From Ancylothrix sp. D3o (GTDB lineage: Bacteria > Cyanobacteriota > Cyanobacteriia > Cyanobacteriales > Oscillatoriaceae): DNA of 64,000 nucleotides. The DNA is taken from assembly GCF_025370775.1 (NCBI RefSeq), contig NZ_JAMXEX010000001.1, positions 868,001 to 932,000 on the forward strand, read 5' to 3'. Below are positions 44,198-53,677 of the stretch, in pieces (position 1 is the first letter of the stretch; each line of letters opens with the position of its first letter). Under the pieces are notes generated by a model. It saw only the letters and a program-made list of their open reading frames with translations. It was not told the DNA's origin and did not search any database. Position numbers and translations under genes: made by a program.

Positions 44198-44300
44198 TTG
44201 ACATAGATCCCGTACCATCATAATATAGTAATTGTATTTGTGTATCAAAAGTTAAGTCAACAAAACCTAGTTGACACCCAACGGACAATCGTCCGTTGGG
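44198..44300 (+). ncRNA. Candidate small RNA gene, copy 2
   Basis: This is the same architecture exactly 194 bases downstream: TTGACA (44198-44203), 17 bases, TAATAT (44221-44226), hairpin GTCAAC/GTTGAC with loop AAAACCTA (44256-44275) and an identical CCCAACGGAC/GTCCGTTGGG hairpin (44277-44300). Promoter boxes and both stems are unchanged. The sequence between -10 and the first stem and the first loop differ, a pattern expected for a conserved RNA rather than a fresh duplication. Confidence 0.5.
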
Positions 44301-44374
44301 TCGCCAAAACAAACCTATAAAGCCCCCAGTTAATCTGCGTTAATTTATCTGCGTTTATCTGCGTTTATCTGCGG

Positions 44375-44932
44375 TTAAAAAATCCTTAACCCCCCCTCCG
44401 TACAAACAGCAGTTAACCGACAATCCCACTCATCAACCGGCACCTCTGGCAAAAAAGCCTCTTCAAAAACAAGCCCAACCCTCGGCACCCTCTCCCATTG
44501 GGGCAAAGCAAAAAGCCGGTCATAAAACCCACCCCCATAACCAAGCCGGTAGCCACGCACATCGCACCCCACAGCCGGCACCAAAATTAAATCCACCTCC
44601 GCCGCAGACACCACCGGCGAGTCAGCCTTGGGCTCAAGAATACCAAACGAGCCAATTTCCAAAACTTCCCCCGGTTTCCAGACGTGCCAACTCAAAGACT
44701 CGCCGACACAACGCGGGAACCCCCAGCGCCGAGACTCCCCAAACAATAAACTCAGATCCGGTTCCTGACGGAAACTAAAAAAAGCCAAAATCGTTTGACA
44801 CTCAGCAAATAACTCAGATGTTTGCAGATGCCTACAAATGCGCTCGCTTTTTTCTTTCCATACCTCAGCCGGCATTTCTCGCCGCAGTTTTAAAAGATGC
44901 CGACGTAATTCTTTTTTACTTTTTTGCTCCAT
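44375..44932 (-). CDS. 5-formyltetrahydrofolate cyclo-ligase
   Basis: About 185 residues from ATG 44932 (MEQKSKKELRR), behind GAGGGAG. 'GYRLGYGGGFYDRL' is the family's phosphate- and folate-binding signature and 'ECQTILAFFSFRQEPD' its N-terminal core. It converts 5-formyl-THF to methenyl-THF, rescuing a dead-end product of serine hydroxymethyltransferase. The gene end overlaps the ATCTGCGTTT repeats. It is separated from fcl by a terminator, so it is probably not part of the polysaccharide operon. Confidence 0.94.
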   Translation of the reverse strand: MEQKSKKELRRHLLKLRREMPAEVWKEKSERICRHLQTSELFAECQTILAFFSFRQEPDLSLLFGESRRWGFPRCVGESLSWHVWKPGEVLEIGSFGILEPKADSPVVSAAEVDLILVPAVGCDVRGYRLGYGGGFYDRLFALPQWERVPRVGLVFEEAFLPEVPVDEWDCRLTAVCTEGGLRIF

Positions 44933-44950
44933 TTTTTTCTCCCTCAACAA

Positions 44951-44984
44951 AAAAACCCGGCTTCTCGAAGAAACCGGGTTTTTT
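44951..44984 (-). terminator. Terminator after fcl
   Basis: AAAAACCCGG and CCGGGTTTTTT flank a 13-base CTTCTCGAAGAAA loop, itself partly self-complementary. The A- and T-runs on both sides make it usable from either direction. It lies 15 bases past the fcl stop. Confidence 0.75.
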
Positions 44985-44998
44985 GCTCACTGTAAAGA

Positions 44999-45943
44999 TT
45001 AGTCAGCGTGTTGCCGGTACCACTCAATGGTATTCTTCAACCCTTGTTTAAACTCCACTTCTGCCGTGAAGCCAAAGGCATTTTTAGCTCTTTCAGTATC
45101 CAAACACCGGCGCGGTTGACCGTTGGGTTTATCAGTTTCCCAAACAAGCTCACCTTCATATCCCATCAAATCACAAATTAATTCAATTAAGTTGCGGATG
45201 GTAATTTCATAACCGGTTCCCAAATTCACCGGCTCCGATTCATTATAATTCTGAGTTGCCATCGCAATACCGCGCGCCGCATCATCCACATACAAAAACT
45301 CACGGCTGGGACTGCCATCACCCCACACCGGCAGTTTTTTATCCCCCCGTTGTTGTGCTTCATGCACTTTCCGAATTAAAGCGGGGATAACATGAGAACT
45401 GCTCGGATTAAAGTTATCTTCGGGCCCGTATAAGTTCACCGGCAGTAAATAAATGCCATTAAAATTATACTGTTGCCGGTAAGATTGCAGTTGCACCAAT
45501 AAGGCTTTTTTTGCTACTCCGTAAGGTGCGTTTGTTTCTTCTGGGTAGCCATTCCAGAGATCCTCTTCTTTAAACGGCACCGGCGTGAATTTTGGATAGG
45601 CGCATATGGTTCCTACACATACAAATTTTTCGACTCCTGCTTGATAGGCGCTGTGGATAAGTTGCACTCCCATCATTAAGTTGTCATAAAATAATTCTGC
45701 CGGTTTTTCTCGGTTTAAGCCAATTCCCCCAACGTGCGCCGCTAGGTGAATGATGATGTCTTGGTGTTGCACTACTTTGGCGCAGTTTTCCATCAGGCGC
45801 AAATCACATTCACGGGAACGGACTACGGTAATTTTTTCGGTATTGGCACCGGCACCGGTGAGAAATTCAATAACTTTTCTCCCTAAAAAACCGGCACCAC
45901 CTGTTACCAAAATTCGTTTTTCAGTCAAATCTAAGCCTGTCAT
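44999..45943 (-). CDS. fcl: GDP-L-fucose synthase
   Basis: 314 residues, an extended short-chain dehydrogenase. '[16 protein letters not shown]' binds NADP, '[11 protein letters not shown]' carries the catalytic Tyr-Lys pair, and '[18 protein letters not shown]' is typical of Fcl/WcaG. It epimerises and reduces GDP-4-keto-6-deoxymannose to GDP-fucose. gmd lies upstream on the same strand and provides the substrate. The 123-base gap between them carries an (ATTTTAG)n heptamer repeat. Confidence 0.95.
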   Translation of the reverse strand: MTGLDLTEKRILVTGGAGFLGRKVIEFLTGAGANTEKITVVRSRECDLRLMENCAKVVQHQDIIIHLAAHVGGIGLNREKPAELFYDNLMMGVQLIHSAYQAGVEKFVCVGTICAYPKFTPVPFKEEDLWNGYPEETNAPYGVAKKALLVQLQSYRQQYNFNGIYLLPVNLYGPEDNFNPSSSHVIPALIRKVHEAQQRGDKKLPVWGDGSPSREFLYVDDAARGIAMATQNYNESEPVNLGTGYEITIRNLIELICDLMGYEGELVWETDKPNGQPRRCLDTERAKNAFGFTAEVEFKQGLKNTIEWYRQHAD

Positions 45944-45960
45944 TTTTTACCCTTCAACTG

Positions 45961-45990
45961 ATTTTAGATTTTAGATTTTAGATTTTAGAT
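45961..45990. repeat. Heptamer repeat (ATTTTAG)n between gmd and fcl
   Basis: Four perfect copies of ATTTTAG followed by ATAT. It is another short tandem heptamer of the kind seen at 29005 and 32562. Confidence 0.75.
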
Positions 45991-46066
45991 ATTCGGGAAA
46001 CAGGGATTGGTGAAAAGTGATGGCATACCCTCCTCACCAGTAACTTTTCACTTCTCCCTAATTGAT

Positions 46067-47143
46067 TTAGTCAAACCGGCTGCCAGTTTCTAGGCGAACA
46101 TAAGCGTAATCGTTCCGGTTTCCGTCTTTTCCTTTGGGTGACTCAACTCCAAACGCTGCTAAGTCAGCTTCTACCATCAAACCTACCAGTTCTTCAAAGG
46201 TGACGCTCGGTTTCCAGCCTAATTTTTCTTGTGCTTTTGTCGAGTCTCCAATTAAGATATCTACTTCTGCCGGTCGTAAATACCGCTCGTCAAATTCTAC
46301 ATAGTCTTCCCAGTTTAAATTGACGTAGGTAAATGCCAATTCTAAAAACTGTTTGACAGAATAAGTTTCGCCGGTGGCTACTACATAATCATCGGGTGCA
46401 TCTTGTTGTAACATTAACCACATGGCTCGGACGTAATCTTTGGCATACCCCCAGTCTCTTTTTGAATCCAGGTTCCCCAAATACAGTTTTTTCTGCTTGC
46501 CGGCTACAATTCTTGCCAACGCTCTCGTAATTTTTCGCGTTACAAATGTTTCGCCACGACGCGGAGATTCATGGTTGAAAAGTATGCCGTTACAGGCAAA
46601 CAAACCATAAGATTCTCGATAGTTTACCGTTTGCCAGTGTGCATAAACTTTTGCACAAGCATAGGGGCTTCTGGGATAAAATGGTGTGGTTTCTTTTTGG
46701 GGTATTTCTTGCACCAAACCATACATTTCTGAAGAACCGGCCTGATAAAAACGTACTTCGATGCCGGTGCGATGTTGGTAATCCCGAATTGCCTCTAACA
46801 GCCGCAAGGTTCCCATCCCTACAGCATCAACGGTGTACTCTGGTGAATCAAAACTGACGCGGACATGAGATTGAGCGCCTAAGTTATAGATTTCTACCGG
46901 CTTGACTTCTTCTAAAATTCGCCGCAATGTTGTCCCATCAGTTAAATCTCCATAGTGGAGAAATAACCGCGCTTCCTGATTGTGTGGATCTACATAAATA
47001 TGATCGATACGATCTGTGTTAAATGTTGAAGTCCTGCGGATAATTCCATGCACTTCATATCCATTCTCAAGCAAAAATTCGCTCAAGTAAGAGCCGTCTT
47101 GGCCGGTAATTCCAGTAATTAGCGCTCGCTTACGTTCGGTCAT
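46067..47143 (-). CDS. gmd: GDP-mannose 4,6-dehydratase
   Basis: 358 residues from ATG 47143 ([20 protein letters not shown]). '[15 protein letters not shown]' is the nucleotide-binding site, 'SEMYG' and '[10 protein letters not shown]' hold the catalytic residues, and '[16 protein letters not shown]' is diagnostic of Gmd. It makes GDP-4-keto-6-deoxymannose for the next gene, fcl. An upstream in-frame extension to 47188 lacks conservation, so the later ATG is chosen. Confidence 0.96.
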   Translation of the reverse strand: MTERKRALITGITGQDGSYLSEFLLENGYEVHGIIRRTSTFNTDRIDHIYVDPHNQEARLFLHYGDLTDGTTLRRILEEVKPVEIYNLGAQSHVRVSFDSPEYTVDAVGMGTLRLLEAIRDYQHRTGIEVRFYQAGSSEMYGLVQEIPQKETTPFYPRSPYACAKVYAHWQTVNYRESYGLFACNGILFNHESPRRGETFVTRKITRALARIVAGKQKKLYLGNLDSKRDWGYAKDYVRAMWLMLQQDAPDDYVVATGETYSVKQFLELAFTYVNLNWEDYVEFDERYLRPAEVDILIGDSTKAQEKLGWKPSVTFEELVGLMVEADLAAFGVESPKGKDGNRNDYAYVRLETGSRFD

Positions 47144-47441
47144 TCTAATTGTTCCTTCTGGATCAATATAAACAAAATTCTTCCACAACTATCTAAAGTT
47201 GGGCATTCCCCAAGCTTAACTAGCTCCGGGCTACCTCAAGCTGCTTTGTTGCCAGTTATCGGAGCGGATACTCTTTTTGGGTGACAGTCCATCACTAGGT
47301 TAACTTTAATTCTTCAATGGGTCATCTCTTCACCATAAAGTTTTTGTAAAGAATTGAAAAAATTTTAACTTTGTTGGCTCCCGCTTCTCGCTTTCAGAGG
47401 ACTGTCGGTTTTCTACAGTCCCCCGAAATGGCGTTGCTTTT

Positions 47442-48170
47442 TTAGTAGGCTCCGTTATTTTTTGGAAAAATTACTACGCCGATGGTTTTCACGATCAGCC
47501 ACACATCCATCCAAAAGTTTCTGAAGTTGACATAGTAAACATCCATCTGGACTCGACGCGGGTAAGGGATATCGTTGCGCCCGGATACCTGCCACAGGCC
47601 GGTTATTCCAGGGCGAATTGTCAAGACTTTATCAATATGTCGTCCATATTTTGACAGTTCTTCCTCCACTAAGGGTCTAGGCCCAACTACGCTCATGTCC
47701 CCTTTAAGTACGTTCCAAAATTGCGGGAATTCATCCAAGCTTGTCAATCTTAAAAATCGGCCAATCCAAGTAATTCTCGGATCTTTTTTGAGCTTGAAAT
47801 TTGCCTCGAATTCTTGCCTTAACTGCGGGGAAGTCGTCATTATATCGGCTAAGATTTCGTCGGCATTCTCCACCATTGTTCGGAATTTAATACAGCCAAA
47901 CAATTGCCGGTCTTTGCCCACCCGTTCTTGAATGTAAAAAATTGGCCCTGGGGATGCCAGAGCTACCAATAATGCCAAGATCAAGTAAACAGGTGAAAAC
48001 AAAATCAAAACTGATAAAGAAAACGAAATATCAAACAACCGCTTGGCAAATTCTCCGTTTAGACCACGACCGATCCGGGGCCGAGTAAAGCGCAACGCTA
48101 CTGCGTTCGAGACTTTACCGGAGATGAATTGACTTATGGCTAACGCCACGCTGACGCGAACGGCAGTCAT
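47442..48170 (-). CDS. Polyprenyl-phosphate sugar-1-phosphate transferase
   Basis: 242 residues. One long N-terminal hydrophobic hairpin (about 47-75) precedes the catalytic bacterial sugar transferase domain. 'RVGKDRQLFGCIKFRTM', 'TSLDEFPQFWNVLKGDMSVVGPRP' and 'RPGITGLWQVSGR' are the family motifs. It starts a lipid-linked saccharide. The first 40 residues are unusual for the short form. It lies in a same-strand series with a GT4 enzyme, gmd and fcl. Confidence 0.93.
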   Translation of the reverse strand: MTAVRVSVALAISQFISGKVSNAVALRFTRPRIGRGLNGEFAKRLFDISFSLSVLILFSPVYLILALLVALASPGPIFYIQERVGKDRQLFGCIKFRTMVENADEILADIMTTSPQLRQEFEANFKLKKDPRITWIGRFLRLTSLDEFPQFWNVLKGDMSVVGPRPLVEEELSKYGRHIDKVLTIRPGITGLWQVSGRNDIPYPRRVQMDVYYVNFRNFWMDVWLIVKTIGVVIFPKNNGAY

Positions 48171-48280
48171 TTTACTCCTCTATTTCACACCACACACAGT
48201 CCTGATTGTAAAGCGTATAGTCACCAACAGGCGGTATTCCTATGGCACTACCCTAGCCGACAACGCCGAAGCAATCTTTG

Positions 48281-49423
48281 TTAACCTGCGTTTTTAGACT
48301 GGAATTCCCGCTCTTGGCGTTCCAAAAAACTCAGGTATCGCTCTGCAAAGATTTTAGGCGTAAATTTAAGTGCCTGCTCTCTCACCTGTTCGGGTGCGAT
48401 TTTCTGCCGACTTGTCTCAAAGCTTTCTACGGCTTCTATTATGGATGCTACTGTTTGCTCCCCAAACAGCCATCCTGTTCCTTCTTTGGGATGTTGTCTT
48501 ATATCCCTGACGGTTTCACCGGCTCCTCCTCCTCTATAGGCTATTACAGGTGTTCCGCACGCCTGGGCTTCTACGAGCGCTATGCCAAAGTCTTCGCAGG
48601 CTGCATAGACAAAGGCTTTGGCTTTTTCTAGGCTCTCGCAGACAACGCTCTCTGGTTGCCACCCTAATATTTTTACGTTGGGTTTTGCCATTTTGCGGAT
48701 CTGCGCCAGTTCTGGGCCACTGCCAATCACGATTAAGGGTTTTCCCATTTCATTGAAGGCTTGCACGATTAAAGATACTTTTTTATAACTCACTAACCGG
48801 CAAACTGTTATGTAGTAATCTTCTTTGTCTTCGGTATATTTAAATTTTTCTTGCTCTACCGGTGGATATATGACGGCAGCTTCTCTGCGATAACACCTCC
48901 ATATTCTTCTGGCTGTATGCTTGGAGTTGGCTATAAAATAATCTACTCTATTGGCGGAAATTACTTCCCACTCTCTTAGTCGGTGTAATAGGTATCTTGT
49001 CAAAATTCCGGGTACCCCTCTACCCGCTTTTGAGTTGTCTAAATAATCAAAGGTCATCTCCCACGCATATCTCATCGGTGTATGGCAATAGCAAATATGT
49101 AGTTGCTGTGGTGATGTCAGCACTCCTTTGGCTACTGCGTGAGATGATGACAGTACGATTTCATATTCTCTTAAGTCTATTTGCTCTATGGCTATGGGCA
49201 GTAAGGGTAAATATTTTTGTACTCCTTTTTTTGCCATCGGCATCTTTTGCAAAAATGTTGTGCCAATTTTCCTTTTATATAAATAACTTTCTGGGTTTCT
49301 CGATTCAAAGTCTATCAGTGCATACAAGTCAGCATCTATATGTTGCAATATCTCTTTGACTACTAATTCTGACCCTCCCGTTGCTAAGGGTGTTAGCCAT
49401 TCATGGACTAGCGCGTATTTCAT
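48281..49423 (-). CDS. GT4-family glycosyltransferase
   Basis: 380 residues, GT-B fold. The C-terminal nucleotide-sugar site reads 'EDFGIALVEAQACGTPVIAY' with the EX7E pair, and 'ITVCRLVSYKKVSLIVQAF' opens the second domain. The N-terminal half has 'HEWLTPLATGGSELVV'. It likely adds mannose or a related sugar to the polysaccharide started by the next gene. It is first of the four polysaccharide genes. Confidence 0.93.
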   Translation of the reverse strand: MKYALVHEWLTPLATGGSELVVKEILQHIDADLYALIDFESRNPESYLYKRKIGTTFLQKMPMAKKGVQKYLPLLPIAIEQIDLREYEIVLSSSHAVAKGVLTSPQQLHICYCHTPMRYAWEMTFDYLDNSKAGRGVPGILTRYLLHRLREWEVISANRVDYFIANSKHTARRIWRCYRREAAVIYPPVEQEKFKYTEDKEDYYITVCRLVSYKKVSLIVQAFNEMGKPLIVIGSGPELAQIRKMAKPNVKILGWQPESVVCESLEKAKAFVYAACEDFGIALVEAQACGTPVIAYRGGGAGETVRDIRQHPKEGTGWLFGEQTVASIIEAVESFETSRQKIAPEQVREQALKFTPKIFAERYLSFLERQEREFQSKNAG

Positions 49424-50018
49424 CGGCCTCCTCTAAGTCTTAATTTAGCTATGGAATAACAGAAAAAAGTTATCACTACTCTAAGTTAAATCCAAGATGC
49501 CGGTCTGGTATGCTGGTGTCAATTTTTAAGCTATCGCGTTTTTTTGCAGGGGGACGGGGAGCAATTAAATGCTCTTACAATCTTAAAATTCCGTTTTTGT
49601 AACTTCAATTTTTCAGAAAGCGCCGAAATATGCACGTTTGTCTTAAGTTAAATATGTTATCAAGAAATTAGATTAGTATCTAGGCATAGCCAGGGCTATT
49701 AATTGGCCGGTGGTTCTGCCTCTCTCAAGGTGGAGTTGAAACAAACGAAGCAATCTATGCAATTTGTTTGAAAAATTTGGCTGGAATCATCCAGACAGTT
49801 TGCGGAACGAGCCTAAAACCGGCATTCCCCCCACAGCTACCATCGGATAAGTCAAAATATCAGAATTAGACAGACAGACAGTATATGCAATGCGCCTAAA
49901 ACTGGTATTCCCCCCACAGCTACCATCGGATAAGTCAAAATATAAGAATCAGACAGACCTCAACGGCAGGCAGAACATTTGCCGGCTCGTTAAATAACCA
50001 GAGAAGGCGGTAGAAAGA
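49424..50018. other. Intergenic region upstream of ftsH with an 83-bp duplicated block
   Basis: About 595 bases between divergent genes. Two copies of a 65-base block lie at 49811-49876 and 49894-49958. Each starts GCCTAAAA, contains CCCCCCACAGCTACCATCGG and ends AGACAGAC, followed by the ftsH start 60 bases later. No ORF is seen. Confidence 0.65.
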
Positions 50019-51962
50019 ATGAAAGGTGACTGGATAAAAGCATGGAGTAAAGCACCCACCAGCGGGGATGTGGCGACAAAGCAAGAAAATTGCCCGCCAA
50101 AGCAAAAAAGGGCAAACGGGCTGGCGCGTGTTGCCGCCGGTTGGCTGATTTTGCAAAGTGTGTTACTGACACCGGCCTTTGCAGCAGGCGAGAAAGCAAA
50201 TAAAACTTATAGCGAACTGCTCCAACAGATCGAAGCCGGTCAAGTGTCAAAAATCATCATTGATCCAGCCCAACAAACAGCCAAAGTCACGCTCAAAGAC
50301 ACCAAACGCAGCGAGTATGAAGTGACTTTGTTTGATAAATACCCAGAAATTTATCAAAAAGTCCGCGATTCTAACAAACAAGGTGAAAAAATCCAACTTG
50401 ATATTCAACCTACTCCTGATCACAGTGCAGCGCTGGGGTTGGTGGCAAATTTACTATTAATATTGTTGGTGATTGGCGGTTTGATGATGATTTTGCGCCG
50501 GTCAACGCAAGCGGGCGGCCAAGCGATGAATTTTGGTAAGTCGCGGGCGCGTTTTAGTATGGAGGCGAAAACCGGCATTTTGTTTGATGATGTGGCCGGT
50601 ATTGAGGAAGCCAAGGAAGAATTGCAAGAAGTTGTGACGTTTTTGAAAAAACCGGAACGCTTTACGGCAGTTGGGGCTCGCATCCCGAAGGGAGTGCTAC
50701 TAATCGGGCCGCCGGGTACGGGAAAAACTTTGCTGGCAAAGGCAATTGCTGGGGAAGCCGGTGTGCCGTTTTTTAGTATGTCTGGTTCGGAATTTGTGGA
50801 AATGTTTGTAGGTGTTGGGGCGTCTCGTGTCCGAGATTTGTTCCGCAAGGCTAAAGAAAATGCGCCGTGTTTGGTGTTTATTGATGAAATTGACGCGGTG
50901 GGCCGGCAGCGGGGGGCTGGAATTGGTGGCGGTAATGATGAACGTGAGCAAACTCTCAACCAACTATTGACGGAAATGGATGGGTTTGAGGGGAACAGCG
51001 GCGTGATTATTATTGCGGCAACGAACCGGTCTGATGTTCTTGATACGGCGTTGTTACGTCCGGGCCGGTTTGATCGGCAGATCATGGTTGATTTACCTGG
51101 ATATAACGGACGGTTGGGGATTTTGCAAGTCCACGCTCGCAATAAGAAGCTGTCGGCGGATGTGTCTTTGGAAACGATTGCCCGCCGGACTCCGGGTTTT
51201 TCGGGGGCTGATCTGGCCAATTTGATGAATGAGGCCGCTATTTTAACGGCTCGCCGGCGAAAAGATTCGATTGGTGATCAAGAGATAGATGATGCTATCG
51301 ACCGGATCACAATTGGGTTGAGTTTGACTCCTCTGCTGGATAGCAAGAAGAAACGTTTAATTGCTTATCACGAAATTGGTCATGCTTTGTTGTCCACTTT
51401 GCTGAAAAATGCTGATCCTTTAAATAAGGTGACGATTATTCCCCGTTCTGGCGGCACCGGTGGGTTTTCCCAACAGGTGTTTAATGAGGAAATGGTGGAT
51501 AGCGGACTTTATACTCGCGCTTGGATGCTTGACCGAATCACGATAGCTTTAGGCGGACGGGCGGCGGAAGCTGAGGTTTTTGGAGAGGCGGAAATTACTA
51601 CGGGTGCGGCATCTGATATTCGCTATGTGGCTGATACGGCGCGGGATATGGTGGCGCGATGGGGGATGTCTAAGCTGGGACCGATGGCTTTGGAAGGGTC
51701 AAGCGGTGAGGTTTTTTTGGGTCGAGATTGGATGGCTCGCTCGGAGTGTTCGGAAGAAGTTTCTAGCGAAATAGACCGCTGTGTGCGGTCAATGGTATTG
51801 GAGAGTTATGAGACGGCTCGCCAGTTGATTCGGGAAAATCGCCAGTTGCTAGACCGGCTTGTGGATCTTTTGCTTGACCAAGAAACGATTGAGGGTGAGC
51901 AGTTCCGCCAAATTGTCTCTCAATATACCCAATTGCCAGAGCACCAAACCGCCGACCGTTAA
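50019..51962 (+). CDS. ftsH: ATP-dependent zinc metalloprotease FtsH
   Basis: 647 residues. Two membrane helices (about 40-57 and 140-160) flank a lumenal domain. The AAA domain has Walker A GPPGTGKT, '[10 protein letters not shown]' and the second region of homology, 'RPGRFDRQI'. The zinc site is HEIGH plus the later Asp in '[16 protein letters not shown]'. In cyanobacteria FtsH complexes degrade damaged photosystem II D1 and other membrane proteins. Which paralogue (FtsH1-4 type) this is cannot be fixed from one copy. Pore loop and protease residues are intact. Confidence 0.97.
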   Translation: MKGDWIKAWSKAPTSGDVATKQENCPPKQKRANGLARVAAGWLILQSVLLTPAFAAGEKANKTYSELLQQIEAGQVSKIIIDPAQQTAKVTLKDTKRSEYEVTLFDKYPEIYQKVRDSNKQGEKIQLDIQPTPDHSAALGLVANLLLILLVIGGLMMILRRSTQAGGQAMNFGKSRARFSMEAKTGILFDDVAGIEEAKEELQEVVTFLKKPERFTAVGARIPKGVLLIGPPGTGKTLLAKAIAGEAGVPFFSMSGSEFVEMFVGVGASRVRDLFRKAKENAPCLVFIDEIDAVGRQRGAGIGGGNDEREQTLNQLLTEMDGFEGNSGVIIIAATNRSDVLDTALLRPGRFDRQIMVDLPGYNGRLGILQVHARNKKLSADVSLETIARRTPGFSGADLANLMNEAAILTARRRKDSIGDQEIDDAIDRITIGLSLTPLLDSKKKRLIAYHEIGHALLSTLLKNADPLNKVTIIPRSGGTGGFSQQVFNEEMVDSGLYTRAWMLDRITIALGGRAAEAEVFGEAEITTGAASDIRYVADTARDMVARWGMSKLGPMALEGSSGEVFLGRDWMARSECSEEVSSEIDRCVRSMVLESYETARQLIRENRQLLDRLVDLLLDQETIEGEQFRQIVSQYTQLPEHQTADR

Positions 51963-51996
51963 GAGGGTAGGATCTGGTGGCCTCCCTTGCCTTCGC

Positions 51997-52044
51997 CTGT
52001 GGGGCTCGTGTGATTGATCGCGGGCGGGACGCCCGCGCCACAGG
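51997..52044. terminator. Long GC-rich hairpin between ftsH and the M23 peptidase gene
   Basis: CCTGTGG pairs with CCACAGG across an inner perfect hairpin CGCGGGCG-GGA-CGCCCGCG. It lies between two convergent genes and could stop both. It has no T-run, so it may instead be one of the GC-rich dispersed palindromes of cyanobacteria. Confidence 0.55.
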
Positions 52045-52077
52045 GGGGGGCTGGGGTTCCCCAGTCACCCATTGTCA

Positions 52078-52788
52078 TTAATAGCCTTGCGGTTGTTGGG
52101 AGTAGTTGGTGGTTTGCTGGCCGTACATGGCGCGGAGGACGATGGCGGGGTCTACCCATTGGTTTGAGTATCTCAAACCCCAGTGGAGGTGGGGGCCGCT
52201 CGTCCGTCCGCTCATGCCCACGCGACCGATGCGGGTGCCGGCGTTGACTTGCTGGCCTTCCCAAATTTGAATGCCGCCGGTGCGGTCGATCATGTACTTG
52301 CGACCGGATGCTTTGCCGACTGCTCCCTCCATGTGACAGTAAACGTGCTCCCAGGTACCGGATTGAATGACAAGGCCGGTGCCGCAGCGTCCGTCATCGA
52401 TGACTTCGACGACTTGACCTGACCACCAGTTACGAATGTAGCTGCCTTGCGGTGCTGCCAAGTCTAATCCATAATGAAACCCGCTCGAACGCGGGCCAAA
52501 GGGTGAGGTGTAGTCTTGGAAGTTTTCGACGGGGAAGGATGCTCCTTGCCATGTGCTGCCGGTGGCTATTTGATTGGGTTCGGTTGCTTGCGCCGTAACG
52601 GCTTCTGGCCGCGAGGCGATGGCAATGACTGCGATTAAACTCAGGACGGTTAGCAAGATTGTGCGTAAGAAACGCCGTTTTGAACTTAAAAATCCGGCTG
52701 GTTTTTGAAGTTGTCCGCTGTTGCGCCGAAGGGCTGCATCAAATATCTGTCCGATTTTTAAGATCAAAAAACCCATTTGCTTGATCAT
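52078..52788 (-). CDS. M23 (LytM) family metallopeptidase
   Basis: 236 residues with an N-terminal anchor or signal helix (about 41-62). The LytM domain (about 95-220) has zinc and catalytic residues 'HYGLDLAAP', 'HVYCH' and 'HLHWGL'. It likely cleaves peptidoglycan cross-links or, in relatives, activates amidases. All catalytic histidines are present, so it should be active. Tail to tail with ftsH. Confidence 0.92.
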   Translation of the reverse strand: MIKQMGFLILKIGQIFDAALRRNSGQLQKPAGFLSSKRRFLRTILLTVLSLIAVIAIASRPEAVTAQATEPNQIATGSTWQGASFPVENFQDYTSPFGPRSSGFHYGLDLAAPQGSYIRNWWSGQVVEVIDDGRCGTGLVIQSGTWEHVYCHMEGAVGKASGRKYMIDRTGGIQIWEGQQVNAGTRIGRVGMSGRTSGPHLHWGLRYSNQWVDPAIVLRAMYGQQTTNYSQQPQGY

Positions 52789-53113
52789 GTATGAGACTCC
52801 TCAACCGCCAGATGATATAAAATGTTGCTTCTTTTAGATAATTTTTCGCTCTGTGAAGCAAAAATGCTTTTGTTTAAATTTATTGAATTTTCTGCCACAG
52901 AGCTAGCCAAGGTTTCCTGGCTCAATGCACCCAATCAGGAAAACCATTAAAGCACAATTTGAGGCAAATTTGTTCTTGGGGAATAAGGCATCTTGGGATG
53001 ATGGCATGGCTTCGATTAGCAGGCAGACTTATCTTTAGGTTAAAGAGCCGAAATTTGTTTACAATCATTGAAATCTTGTTACTTTTGCTGATCAGCATAC
53101 TGCCATATTTCCC
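52789..53113. other. Intergenic gap, no gene supported
   Basis: 325 AT-rich bases between divergent genes. A 61-codon frame at 52959-53144 overlaps the next gene and has no conserved look. No RNA or repeat was recognised. Confidence 0.45.
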
Positions 53114-53494
53114 ATGTTTGAAGAAATTTTTCCGTTTAGAATAGCGCTGGATGCGACTACAATTGCTGGGGCCGGTTTGTGGACTCTGGCTCTTTATTTG
53201 GGCTTTTCGCCGCTGAGTGAGTGGGTGATTCTGCAATTAACTCGCTGGTTTAATTTTGCGGAACGTTCTCTTTATACTTCTGAAAAAGAGTTTAACCGAA
53301 CGAAAAAAGCCCGCGAAGCCCAAAATGCTTTTTATGCTTCTTTATTCAGTGTTGTGCCTTTTTTTGTGATGGGTTCTGTATGCAATTATGGTGTTGAGTG
53401 GGCTTTGGATCGTTCTTGGGCGATCAGTGTGGGTATGATTGCTTGTATCGGTTGTGGTGTCTACGAATTGGGGCGCCGGGATGCTGAATCTTAG
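53114..53494 (+). CDS. Hypothetical membrane protein, two to three helices
   Basis: 126 residues. Hydrophobic segments at about 15-45 and 78-115 flank a polar, charged middle (YTSEKEFNRTKKAREAQN). The end is 'VYELGRRDAES'. No family is recognised, though the clean ATG, length and composition support a real gene. It is tail to tail with the Zorya-like operon, so it is not part of it. Confidence 0.7.
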   Translation: MFEEIFPFRIALDATTIAGAGLWTLALYLGFSPLSEWVILQLTRWFNFAERSLYTSEKEFNRTKKAREAQNAFYASLFSVVPFFVMGSVCNYGVEWALDRSWAISVGMIACIGCGVYELGRRDAES

Positions 53495-53677
53495 GATTTG
53501 GGGTTTTGGAAGTTTCTGTTTACCCAATGGTTTTTTTTAAACGCAGAGTATCGTTGTCGGTGAGTGCGGAGGATGCGGAGGGTATTTATAGATCATCTGT
53601 GTTTCTCTGCGCTTTTTTCTGGGTTCAAAAAAACTTTTATTTTTAATTTAAAGATTTAGATAAAATTGCTGATGTTG

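Larger units (their letters stand above)
43888..44374. other. Intergenic region holding two tandem promoter-hairpin units
   Basis: 487 bases without a protein gene. It contains two copies of a 194-bp-period unit (listed separately) and, near 44333-44377, three copies of ATCTGCGTTT that continue into the 3' end of the cyclo-ligase gene. Confidence 0.7.

Noticed and set aside
52959-53144. 61-codon plus-strand frame
   Set aside because: It overlaps the better-supported gene at 53114, has unusual composition and no visible ribosome-binding site.
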